NCBI RefSeq assembly: GCF_013815995.1
Contig: NZ_JACDFE010000004.1
Span: 1-53,129, forward strand
Source: Sporichthya sp.
Lineage (GTDB): Bacteria > Actinomycetota > Actinomycetes > Sporichthyales > Sporichthyaceae
DNA length: 53,129 bases
Direction of reading: 5' to 3'
Shown: piece by piece, positions 7,738-15,012 of the stretch
Position numbering within the stretch: the first letter of the stretch is position 1
Layout: the number at the start of each line of letters is the position of its first letter
Notes under the pieces: generated by a model
Seen by the model: the letters and a program-made list of their open reading frames with translations, nothing else
Databases searched by the model: none
What the model was told of the DNA's origin: nothing
Position numbers and translations under genes: made by a program

Positions 7738-8694
7738 TCAGAGCAGCTCACGGCTGCGGTGTACGGCCTCCATGCAGGCGTCGAAGCTCGGCCGGTTTGC
7801 GGTGGGCCAGACGAGTTGGGCGAGGACTCGTTGGTCGTACTCGGCTCGCGCGGCGGCGAGGTGAGGGCTGTCGGTGAACGCCGGGCTGGCCGCGAATCCT
7901 CCGGTTGGCCTGGGCCTGGCGGGCATGTCCGCGGCGTGGGAGTAGGTGCAGACATCGCGGGCCAGGATCGCGATCCCGTGCTCGCCGATGTCGGCGACAA
8001 TCTCCGGGCGCGCCAGGAGTTGGTGCACGTCGTAGTAGTGCCGTGCACCGCGGATCGCGGCCTTGGGGTCCGGCGAGGTGTGCGCGGTGTGCAGCAACAC
8101 GAGCTTCTCGACCAGGGTCCGGCACGGGGCCAGGACGCGTACGTGGACCGGCTCCGCTTCGGGCGTTCCCTCGATCTGGTTGGCGGCGTGTTGAGCGAGC
8201 AAGGACGCGACGGCCGTTGGTGTCGAGGGCAGTCCGCCACCGCGAGAGCCGAGTTCGAGGAACACCCCGGAGGACAGGCCACCCAGGGTGGTGTCGGGTC
8301 GCGGACGGTAGTGGAATCGAGCGCCGCGCTTGGCGCCTTTTGAGGTCGCCTCCGGAACGGGCTTCGCATCCAGGGTGGTGGCGCGGACCGCGCCGTCGAT
8401 GAGTCCCTTGAGGATGCGGTCGCGCGCGCCGGCGCTGTGATCGGTGGACAGGATGACGAGGATGTCTACGTCCTCGGAGAACCGCTGGATCAACGAGAAC
8501 GCCTTGGACAGGCTTGTGCCGCCCTTGAACACCACCTCCACGCCCGCCGCCTGGGCGGCCCGGGTCACCCCGCGCAGAACCTCGGTTACCCAGAAATCCT
8601 TCTCGACGTGCTCGGCGGGAATTCCGATCTGGTCCGCCACCGAGGCGGACAACGCGGCCACAGCGTCGGGATCGGTGACGAGGGCAACTGGCAT
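7738..8694 (-). CDS. AbiEii/AbiGii-family nucleotidyltransferase toxin
   Basis: 318-residue nucleotidyltransferase-fold protein. The motif VVFKGGTSLSKAF followed about ten residues later by FSEDVDI is the catalytic GS/T-x-x-D-x-D pattern of the DUF1814/AbiEii family, near residues 53-80. These toxins transfer nucleotides to tRNA or other targets. The start at 8694 overlaps the stop of the upstream regulator gene (TGATG), so the pair is co-translated. The protein differs clearly from the AbiEii at 10480. It is convergent with the orphan AbiEi. Confidence 0.85.
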   Translation of the reverse strand: MPVALVTDPDAVAALSASVADQIGIPAEHVEKDFWVTEVLRGVTRAAQAAGVEVVFKGGTSLSKAFSLIQRFSEDVDILVILSTDHSAGARDRILKGLIDGAVRATTLDAKPVPEATSKGAKRGARFHYRPRPDTTLGGLSSGVFLELGSRGGGLPSTPTAVASLLAQHAANQIEGTPEAEPVHVRVLAPCRTLVEKLVLLHTAHTSPDPKAAIRGARHYYDVHQLLARPEIVADIGEHGIAILARDVCTYSHAADMPARPRPTGGFAASPAFTDSPHLAAARAEYDQRVLAQLVWPTANRPSFDACMEAVHRSRELL

Positions 8695-9293
8695 CAGGCG
8701 GCGACCGTCGCCCAACGCTCGCGGGCCTGCACCCGTGGCTCGTTGGTGGCCTGGGTGTCGAGCACGTGGGCTCGGACGGTGCCGTCGGCGATGAGGTCAC
8801 GGATGCGCTCGGCGACCTGGGGCCAGGTGGCTTCGGCCGAGTCTGGGTCGCGCAGTATCTCCATCACGGCGACCTCCGCGGGGGTGAGGCGGTGCTCGCG
8901 CCGGGAGTAGGGGCGGGAACGGAAACGCACGCCCGGCATCGGCTCAGGAACTTTGCCGGGTACGGCGACCTCGACAGTGGCGGGGACCTGGGTGGTCAGG
9001 CCGAGAAGGTGGGCGGCGGCGACACCGGACGGGCCGGCTCCCGGACCGCAGACGGCCACGGCGACCTCGAGAACCGAGGGGCGGGTCATGCCGAAGCGGG
9101 TCTTCTTGCCCCGCCAGTACAGGCCGCGGCGCACCCGGATCAGTTCACCCGCGGCCGCGAGGCGGCTCAGCGCGGACTCGACGGCCCGGTCGCCGCCGGC
9201 GAAGTCCCGGCGACGGAAGAACGTCTCAGTTCGGGCGTGCTGGACCCGCGCCCGGGCAGCGCCGGCAGCAGACTCAGATCCGAGCGTCTTCAT
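8694..9293 (-). CDS. AbiEi/DUF6088-like antitoxin of the minus-strand pair
   Basis: 199-residue regulator immediately upstream of the nucleotidyltransferase. Near the N-terminus it has a degenerate helix-turn-helix (VQHARTETFFRRRDFAG, ALSRLAAAGELIRVRRGLYW), the layout of AbiEi and DUF6088 antitoxins. I chose the ATG at 9293; the frame is open to 9368, but that part is low-complexity. It overlaps the toxin start by one base, as expected for a translationally coupled antitoxin-toxin operon. The DUF assignment is from memory of family layout, not a search. Confidence 0.75.
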   Translation of the reverse strand: MKTLGSESAAGAARARVQHARTETFFRRRDFAGGDRAVESALSRLAAAGELIRVRRGLYWRGKKTRFGMTRPSVLEVAVAVCGPGAGPSGVAAAHLLGLTTQVPATVEVAVPGKVPEPMPGVRFRSRPYSRREHRLTPAEVAVMEILRDPDSAEATWPQVAERIRDLIADGTVRAHVLDTQATNEPRVQARERWATVAA

Positions 9294-9415
9294 GCCAGGA
9301 AACACTACCGGAAAGCTGGCAGAAACGGGAGGGTTCTTGCGCCCGAGCAACCTCGTCGATGGGGGCACGGAGACGCCGCCAGTCCCGGATGCTCGAGGGC
9401 CAGGCGTCGTAATCG

Positions 9416-9449
9416 CGTGGAGCTATTCGTGGAGCGAAATGGAGTCAAC
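9416..9449 (+). repeat. Arm repeat, left-hand type, end of cassette A
   Basis: CGTGGAGC-TATT-CGTGGAGC followed by GAAATGGAGTCAACCGC, then a conserved tail of about 70 bases (GAGCAAGACG, GATGCAGGTAG) leading into the tRNA core at 9527. The same left block occurs at 11387 and 26185. Confidence 0.6.
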
Positions 9450-9526
9450 CGCAGAGGTTGTAGGCGTGCGGAGCAAGACGGATTGAAGCCGTAGATGCAG
9501 GTAGAGGCCCTGGAGGCCCCGATCCG

Positions 9527-9573
9527 GGGGTCTCATAATCCTTCGGTCGCGAGTTCGAGCCTCGCCCGCCCCA
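9527..9573 (+). repeat. tRNA 3'-half core (att-like site), cassette A/B boundary
   Basis: From the anticodon stem to the discriminator base this matches the tRNA at 6677 with scattered changes (GGGGTCTCATAATCCTTCGG, then GTTCGAG and CCCGCCCCA). The 5' half is replaced by other sequence, so no cloverleaf can form and it is not a working tRNA. It is the footprint expected when an element integrates into a tRNA 3' end. Confidence 0.75.
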
Positions 9574-9715
9574 CTGGTCGCCTATGGGGTGCTGGAATTG
9601 CCTGCGTTTGCAGTGTTGAGCCCTTCTGAGCAAGGGATTCGCGCAAATCGCGATGCCGTGGCGTCCTGGAGATGCCGGAGGTGGTGGTGACCAGGGGATT
9701 TCTGGGGCGGCGTCG

Positions 9716-9748
9716 CGTGGAGCTATCCGTGGAGCGGAATTTTCGGGG
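9716..9748 (+). repeat. Arm repeat, right-hand type, cassette B
   Basis: CGTGGAGC-TATC-CGTGGAGC followed by GGAATTTTCGGGG, about 140 bases after the core at 9527, matching the copy at 6894. Confidence 0.6.
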
Positions 9749-9825
9749 CACAGGCCGAGAAGCTCGGTCTCGACGACGGCTCGGGTGTGCGCGCGGGTCG
9801 CCTGCCCAGGTTATCAGATGAAACG

Positions 9826-9853
9826 TTGACATTAGAGCTCTAGTGTATACGAT
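9826..9853 (+). promoter_or_regulatory. Promoter of abiEi copy B
   Basis: TTGACA at 9826-9831 and TACGAT at 9848-9853 with a 16-base spacer, as in copy A. GGAAGGAG precedes the GTG start. Confidence 0.6.
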
Positions 9854-9883
9854 AGATCTGATCGTTTCTGGAAGGAGTCCCCG

Positions 9884-10483
9884 GTGTCCCGGCCACCTGC
9901 AGATCTTTCGGCCGCGCTGTCGGACCTGCCTGGCACATTCACTCTCGCGCAGGCGGCCGAGGCCGGTTTGAGCCGGCACGGCCTGTACCGGTTGCTCGAT
10001 GAGGGGGAGTTGATGGCGTTGCGTAGGGGCCTCTACCGACGCACTGATGCGGCTCCGGTCGACCTGGATCTGATCACGGCGGCCAGGGCGGCGCCGCGCG
10101 CAACGCTCTGTCTGGCCACGGCGTTGGCCCATCACGGCCTCAGTGATGCGATCCCGGCCGCGCCGGACATCGCGCTACCGCGGGGGACGCGGGCGCCGGC
10201 CGGTGCACATGCGCAATGGCACTTCTTCGCACCTGAGACGTTCGACCTCGGCCGCGGCACCTTGGTGTTGGAAGTGGGCACGGCGATCGGTTTGTACTCG
10301 CCGCAGCGCTGCATCATCGACGCGTTCCGTACCCGCAGAACTGAGGGCCATGAGCTCGCGATCGACGCGTTGAAGGAGTGGCTGCGCCAGCGCGGCTCCC
10401 AGCCCTCGGAGTTGATGGCGTTTGCGGCGTATTGGCCGCGGGTCCTCGCGCCGTTGCGGTCGGCGTTGGCGATCCTGCTGTGA
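9884..10483 (+). CDS. abiEi: AbiEi-family antitoxin/regulator, copy B
   Basis: 199 residues, identical to the copy at 7061 except at two positions (a Glu/Gln change in the first helix and a His/Tyr change near the C-terminus). It has the winged-helix FTLAQAAEAGL and RRGLYRR motif. Unlike copy A it is followed by its toxin, whose GTG overlaps its stop (GTGA), giving a complete AbiE pair. The GTG start is set by GGAAGGAG just upstream. It probably binds the GAAACG/CGTTTC inverted repeat at its own promoter. Confidence 0.88.
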   Translation: MSRPPADLSAALSDLPGTFTLAQAAEAGLSRHGLYRLLDEGELMALRRGLYRRTDAAPVDLDLITAARAAPRATLCLATALAHHGLSDAIPAAPDIALPRGTRAPAGAHAQWHFFAPETFDLGRGTLVLEVGTAIGLYSPQRCIIDAFRTRRTEGHELAIDALKEWLRQRGSQPSELMAFAAYWPRVLAPLRSALAILL

Positions 10484-11373
10484 GTGGCCCGTCGCGGGCG
10501 ACGGTGGCGGGTCGTGCGTACCGGGACCTGCAAGCCCTGTCTGCGCGTGAGAATCGATCGACGCAGGAGCTGCTCGCGTTGTACGCGCTGGAGGGGTTTC
10601 TGGACCGGCTCAGCGTCTCGAATCGGGCCGGCGACATGGTCCTCAAGGGCGGGGTGTTGCTGGCCGCATACGGCACCCGTCGGCCCACCCGGGATGTGGA
10701 CCTTCACACTGCCGCGAGCTCCAACGACACCGCCACCGTGCTCAGGATGGTGCGCGAGATCGCGGGGCTGGGCCGGGAGGATGGCCTGGCCTACGACACG
10801 GCCGGAGCGAGTGCCCGCACGATCCGTGACGAGGACGAGTACTCGGGGGTCCGCGTCAAGCTCACCTGCGTGCTCGCGAGCGCTGTGATTCCGTTTGACG
10901 TCGATGTCAACGTCGGCGACGCGGTCTGGCCCGTACCCGGTCCGGTGGAGGTCCCGCGGCTGTTGGGCGGGTCGATCACCGTGCTCGGCTATTCCCTACC
11001 GATGGTGTTCGCGGAGAAGATCGTCACCGCGGTACAGCGAGGCGATACGAGCACACGCTGGCGTGACTTCGCAGACATCTACCTTCTGAGTGGTCGTCAC
11101 AACATTGACGGGACTGAACTCGACCGCTCGCTGCGCACGGTCGCCGAGCACCGAGGAGCACGCATGGCGCCCCTCGGCGTTCTCCTGGCGAGCTACCGCG
11201 CTATCGGGCAAACCAAGTGGGTCGCCTGGGTGCGTAAACAACGCCTCACCGACCGGTTGCCCGAGAACTTCGCCGACGTGCTCGACGCCGTGATCGCATT
11301 CGCGGATCCGGCCATAAGCGGTCACGCGACAGGGCAGGTCTGGGACCCCGCTCGCCGGTCCTGGCAGCGATGA
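10480..11373 (+). CDS. abiEii: AbiEii nucleotidyltransferase toxin of cassette B
   Basis: 297-residue nucleotidyltransferase toxin starting with the GTG that overlaps the abiEi stop. The catalytic core reads DMVLKGGVLLAAYGTRRPTR then DVDLHTAA: the KGG loop and DxD metal-binding acids of the AbiEii/DUF1814 family, near residues 48-72. Length fits the family. The overlap with abiEi ensures antitoxin-coupled translation. The frame is open upstream to 10378, but that part overlaps abiEi and is not coding. Confidence 0.88.
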   Translation: MSGPSRATVAGRAYRDLQALSARENRSTQELLALYALEGFLDRLSVSNRAGDMVLKGGVLLAAYGTRRPTRDVDLHTAASSNDTATVLRMVREIAGLGREDGLAYDTAGASARTIRDEDEYSGVRVKLTCVLASAVIPFDVDVNVGDAVWPVPGPVEVPRLLGGSITVLGYSLPMVFAEKIVTAVQRGDTSTRWRDFADIYLLSGRHNIDGTELDRSLRTVAEHRGARMAPLGVLLASYRAIGQTKWVAWVRKQRLTDRLPENFADVLDAVIAFADPAISGHATGQVWDPARRSWQR

Positions 11374-11386
11374 GACCCAGCCCCGG

Positions 11387-11427
11387 CGTGGAGCAATTCG
11401 TGGAGCGAAATGGAGCCAACTGCAGAG
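11387..11427 (+). repeat. Arm repeat, left-hand type, end of cassette B
   Basis: CGTGGAGC-AATT-CGTGGAGC then GAAATGGAGCCAACTGCAGA, followed by the conserved tail into the core at 11497. Confidence 0.6.
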
Positions 11428-11496
11428 GCTGTAGGCGTCTGGAGCAAGACGGGCTGATGCCATAGATGCAGGTAGTAGCCCTGGAGGCCTCGATCC

Positions 11497-11544
11497 GGGG
11501 GTCTCAGAATCCTTCGGTCGCGAGTTCGAGCCTCGCCCGCCCCA
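11497..11544 (+). repeat. tRNA 3'-half core (att-like site), cassette B/C boundary
   Basis: Nearly identical to the core at 9527, but the anticodon position reads CTCAGAA instead of CTCATAA, so the site has drifted. The sequence on both sides repeats the 9527 context, including the downstream spacer to 11710. Confidence 0.75.
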
Positions 11545-11685
11545 CTGGTCGCCTATGGGGTGCTGGAATTGCCTGCGTTTGCAGTGTTGAGCCCTTCTGA
11601 GCAAGGGATTGCGCAAATCGCGATGCCGTGGCGTCCTGGAGATGCCAGAGGTGGTGGTGACCAGGGGATTCTGGGGCGGGCGTCG

Positions 11686-11710
11686 CGTGGAGCTATCCGT
11701 GGAGCGGGAA
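11686..11710 (+). repeat. Arm repeat, right-hand type, cassette C (partial)
   Basis: CGTGGAGC-TATC-CGTGGAGC at the usual distance from the core; the following GGAATTTTC is replaced by GGAAGGGGC, so cassette C diverges from A and B at this point. Confidence 0.55.
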
Positions 11711-11790
11711 GGGGCGTCGTCGGCTGGGCGGCGTGGTGCGGTGCGTGCCGAAGGCGTTGCACTATTGCGGTTGAGTCTTACTCTGGGGTC

Positions 11791-12234
11791 ATGTCGGAGG
11801 TTCTTGAGGTCCGCCCGGGCCAGCTCGCTTTGAGCGAGTTGGCGGCGTTCGAACGATTCCTGGAGCCGGTTCGGCGGGTCGGGCAGACGCCGCGGTTGGT
11901 AGGGCCCGACGGGGATGCAATGGAGCTACCACGCGGCATCCACGACCTGTTGGTCTCGATCATCGACCAGCTCAAGGCCGGCAACGGGATCACGGTTATC
12001 CCGATGCACGCCGAGCTGACGACGGTAGAGGCGGCGGCGCTGTTGAACGTGAGCCGCCCGTTCCTGATCAAGCAACTGGGGGCCGGGGAGTTGGCGTTCC
12101 ACATGGTCGGTACGCATCGCCGGCTCCGGCTCGCTGACGTCCTGGCCTACCGGGACCGCACCGATGCGAGAGCCGAAGCGGCCTTGGCTGCGCTGTCGGA
12201 GCAGGGCGAGGATCTCGGTCTCTACGACCGGTAG
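11791..12234 (+). CDS. Excisionase-type helix-turn-helix antitoxin
   Basis: 147 residues. The central part (ELTTVEAAALLNVSRPFLIK, then HRRLRLADVLAYRDR) is the MerR/excisionase-like helix-turn-helix found in antitoxins paired with PIN-domain toxins. The N-terminal 80 residues are not recognised. It lies ten bases upstream of a truncated PIN gene, so it is the likely antitoxin of that pair. I chose the ATG at 11791, since the open frame upstream overlaps the repeated att spacer. Its partner looks broken, so it may now act alone as a DNA-binding protein. Confidence 0.8.
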   Translation: MSEVLEVRPGQLALSELAAFERFLEPVRRVGQTPRLVGPDGDAMELPRGIHDLLVSIIDQLKAGNGITVIPMHAELTTVEAAALLNVSRPFLIKQLGAGELAFHMVGTHRRLRLADVLAYRDRTDARAEAALAALSEQGEDLGLYDR

Positions 12235-12243
12235 AGGCCGCAG

Positions 12244-12765
12244 ATGACGGGCTACGTCGTCGTGCTCGATGGGAATGTCTTGTACGGCATCGAGGTCACC
12301 GACTCCTTCGCATCCATGGCCACCCACCGGCTGTTCCGTCCGCACTGGTCACCGCAGATCTTCGACGAGGTCGAACGCAACCTGTCCTTGCGGCCGGACC
12401 TGGACCCGGCCGCGATCCGCCGACGTCTCGACCTGCTCAACCAGGCCCTGCCCGGCGCGTTGAGTACGTTGCCGGACTCGCTCATTGAGGCGATGTCGTT
12501 GTCGCACCGACGCCCCACCGAATCCGCGTCCGCGCCGACTTGCGATGCCGGATGGATCAGTACCCGCGCTCACCCGCCGGCAGATTGCGTATTGCAGTGG
12601 ATGGCCCGGGGTGAAACCAACGCTCGGATCCCGCGCCGCCTGTCGATTACCGAGGGCACGGTGAAAAGCCATGTGCAGAGCATCTTGCGCAAGCTCGGGG
12701 CAGCGAATCGAGCCGAGGCGGCGGCGTTTTGGTCACAGATCGAACGGGGGACGGGCCAGCGCTGA
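12244..12765 (+). CDS. Chimeric ORF: PIN toxin N-terminus joined to a LuxR-type HTH C-terminus
   Basis: The first 80 or so residues read as a PIN-domain toxin (YVVVLDGNVLYGIEVTD with the first catalytic Asp; FDEVERNL). After LIEAM similarity ends, and the last 70 residues are a LuxR-type DNA-binding domain (VLQWMARGETNARI, SITEGTVKSHVQSILRKLGA, NRAEAAAFW). The remaining PIN acids are missing, so nuclease activity is unlikely. A stretch of about 30 low-complexity residues lies between the halves. A deletion that joined two gene ends in frame explains this best. Whether the fusion is expressed is unknown; transcription from the antitoxin promoter is plausible. Confidence 0.65.
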   Translation: MTGYVVVLDGNVLYGIEVTDSFASMATHRLFRPHWSPQIFDEVERNLSLRPDLDPAAIRRRLDLLNQALPGALSTLPDSLIEAMSLSHRRPTESASAPTCDAGWISTRAHPPADCVLQWMARGETNARIPRRLSITEGTVKSHVQSILRKLGAANRAEAAAFWSQIERGTGQR

Positions 12766-12839
12766 GAGCGCCATTCTTGGGAGGTTTTTGACAGCAGGAA
12801 TTCCCGGCACGTACGTCCTCAGTCGCTGAATGCCAGTCC

Positions 12840-13457
12840 CTAAGAGACCTTGAGGAACCCCGTGATCATCCCGGTCAGGTCCTCGGCGATGCGTGTGAGG
12901 GACTCCATCGACTGCACGATGTTGCTCAAGACCATGCGGATGATGGTTTCCACCGCCGACAGCAGGTGTTCGTGGTCCAGGCCGGGCTGGTGAAGCTCGG
13001 CGATTTCGGTCATGCGGGGCCGCGTGTGGGTCACGATACTGCCCGAACCGCTGGTGAGTAGCTCGAGGAACTGGTTACCGGCGCCGGCGCCGAGCATCGT
13101 GCGCAGCGCGGGGTCCTCTGACCCACGCCGCAGTAGGTAGTGGATACCCGCCCGCCACTGCTCGACCGGCTCGTCCTTGCTGAGGAATGACATCTCGAAG
13201 CCGTCGAGGAAGCTGTTCGACAGGTGCTCGATCATCGCGGCCGCGAGTCCCTCGCGTCCGTCGAAGCTGTTGTACATCGTCTGGCGGCTCACCCCGACTC
13301 GCTTGGCCACCGACTGCATCTGCAATCCGCGCCAGCCGTGCTCGACGAGCTCAGCGATCGCCCCGTCCAGCAACTCTTCGCGCTTCTGGCGCGCTATCCG
13401 CTGGGCCTGGGTTCCTTGCACCACGGTCACAGGCGCATTCTCCCACGTCCCAACCAT
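12840..13457 (-). CDS. TetR-family regulator divergent from the P450
   Basis: 205 residues from the ATG at 13457 (another ATG at 13484 is possible). The N-terminal helix-turn-helix reads LDGAIAELVEHGWRGLQMQS then RVGVSRQTMYNSFDGREGLA, standard TetR. The ligand domain is not diagnostic. It is divergent from the P450 at 13665, with a perfect 12-base palindrome at 13534-13545 between them, so it probably represses the catabolic operon until a substrate or CoA intermediate binds. Confidence 0.85.
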   Translation of the reverse strand: MVGTWENAPVTVVQGTQAQRIARQKREELLDGAIAELVEHGWRGLQMQSVAKRVGVSRQTMYNSFDGREGLAAAMIEHLSNSFLDGFEMSFLSKDEPVEQWRAGIHYLLRRGSEDPALRTMLGAGAGNQFLELLTSGSGSIVTHTRPRMTEIAELHQPGLDHEHLLSAVETIIRMVLSNIVQSMESLTRIAEDLTGMITGFLKVS

Positions 13458-13533
13458 TGGACACAGAGCGAGCGCAGTTGCCATAGATGGACAATAAAAG
13501 GTTTGACGCCCACGTGCTAGACAACAGAGGGTC

Positions 13534-13545
13534 GTATGTACATAC
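13534..13545. promoter_or_regulatory. Perfect palindrome, probable TetR operator
   Basis: GTATGTACATAC is fully self-complementary and lies in the divergent region between the TetR gene and the P450, about 120 bases before the P450 start. Confidence 0.6.
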
Positions 13546-13664
13546 TTCGTGTGACCGGCAGCACACGCCGACGATCGGGACCAGCCCGTTCGTCGCGGCG
13601 AACGACCGAGATCCACGGGTCACCCGGAGTTCGCTCGCAACCCATACAACGCGGTAAGGGAGCG

Positions 13665-14972
13665 ATGATGACCAGTACGCCCACCGGGTCGCTGATCTTC
13701 ACCAGCGGCAACCCAGAGCGCCCATACGACGAGGTGGACTTGTCCTCGCGGGCGTTCTGGGACAAGAGCGATTTTGAGCGGGACAAGAGCTACGCGGTGT
13801 TGCGGGACAGTCCCTCGATCACCTGGCATCGCCCGTTCGAGGACCAGCTACTGCCCGAGCCCGAGGACTTCGGATTCTGGGCGATGACCCGCCACGAGGA
13901 TGTGGTCGCGGTGACGAAGAATCACCAGGACTTCCTGTCGGGCCCGGGTACGACGATGGAGAACCTGCCGCAGATCTTTCTCGACGGTGCCCAGTCGATC
14001 ATCGCGATCGACCCGCCCCGTCATGCGACGTTGCGTCGGTTGATCTCGGGTGTGTTCACCCCGAAGCAGATGCGGCGGCTCAACACACAGATTCAGACCA
14101 ACGCCAAGCTGGCGGTGGAGAACCTGGTGGCGAAGGCGGCCGCGAACGGTGGTCATGCCGATTTCGTCGCCGAATGCGCAGCGCTGATGCCGATGAACAA
14201 CATCAACGACATGATGGACGTGCCGCAGGCTGAGCGTGAGGAAGCCGCTCACCACACGATGGTCGCGATGTCGTGGAACGACCCGGAGATCGCCGGGGCC
14301 ACCAAGGCGGAGATGGCCGGAGCGCTCATCAGAGCCGTCGAATACTGCCACGGCCTGGCCATCCGGCTGGCCACCGAGCGACGGAAGAATCCCGGTCCCG
14401 ATTTGGTCTCAGCGCTAGCGGCAGCCGAGGTGGACGGCCAGCAGCTCACCGACTTCGAGATCGGTTCGTTCTTCATGTTGTTGACCATCGCGGGCAACGA
14501 CACAACCCGTCAGTCGACCAGTCACGGCCTGGCGGCCTTGACGGAGTTCCCCGAGCAGCGGAAGTGGCTTCTCGAGGATCTCCCCGGGCGCGTTCCCGGT
14601 GCGGTCGAGGAGATCCTGCGCTGGGCCAGCCCCATCATGACGTTCCGCCGGACCGCCAGCCGCGATGTGGAGTGGCGGGGCCGCCAGATCACCAAGGGCG
14701 ACAAGGTGGTGATGTTCTACTCCTCGGCCAATCGGGACGCTCGCCGGTTCGACCGTCCATGGGAGCTCGACCTGTCCCGCTCACCGAACCCGCACCTGAG
14801 TTTCGGTGGCGGCGGGATCCACCACTGCCTGGGTAACCAGCTCGCCCGGACCCAGCTCCAGGCGATCTTCACGGAGTTGTTGACCCGGTGCCCCGACATT
14901 CGGTCCGGAACGCCGGTGATGACGGAGAGCAACTTCTTCAACATCGTCAAGCGCCTGCCATGCACGGTCTGA
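13665..14972 (+). CDS. Cytochrome P450, linalool/CYP125-like class
   Basis: About 435 residues. The I-helix oxygen-activation motif is IAGNDTTRQ, the K-helix is EEILRWASP (ExxR), and the heme loop is FGGGGIHHCLGNQLAR with the axial Cys. The sequence style (IDPPRHATLRRLISGVFTPK) is that of actinobacterial P450s acting on terpenes, sterols or fatty acids. Starts at 13665 and 13668 are both possible; AAGGGAG lies just upstream. It heads a co-directional run of acyl-CoA and carboxylase genes, so it likely hydroxylates a terminal methyl of the substrate. A ferredoxin and reductase are not encoded nearby. Substrate assignment is inference. Confidence 0.9.
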   Translation: MMTSTPTGSLIFTSGNPERPYDEVDLSSRAFWDKSDFERDKSYAVLRDSPSITWHRPFEDQLLPEPEDFGFWAMTRHEDVVAVTKNHQDFLSGPGTTMENLPQIFLDGAQSIIAIDPPRHATLRRLISGVFTPKQMRRLNTQIQTNAKLAVENLVAKAAANGGHADFVAECAALMPMNNINDMMDVPQAEREEAAHHTMVAMSWNDPEIAGATKAEMAGALIRAVEYCHGLAIRLATERRKNPGPDLVSALAAAEVDGQQLTDFEIGSFFMLLTIAGNDTTRQSTSHGLAALTEFPEQRKWLLEDLPGRVPGAVEEILRWASPIMTFRRTASRDVEWRGRQITKGDKVVMFYSSANRDARRFDRPWELDLSRSPNPHLSFGGGGIHHCLGNQLARTQLQAIFTELLTRCPDIRSGTPVMTESNFFNIVKRLPCTV

Positions 14973-15012
14973 GCGGGACCCCTTCCTCTGCACGGCCGCT
15001 GCGGGGGATCTG

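Larger units (their letters stand above)
9574..10483 (+). repeat. Long duplication, copy 2 (matches 6752-7660)
   Basis: Second copy of the spacer, arm repeat, promoter and AbiEi gene that follow the intact tRNA. Differences are concentrated in the noncoding spacer and in the promoter-proximal part. Confidence 0.85.

Noticed and set aside
9500-9573. Possible second complete tRNA at the core copies
   Set aside because: The 5' half does not pair: no acceptor partner for CCCGCCCC and no D arm. The same holds at 11497, 26295 and 28452.
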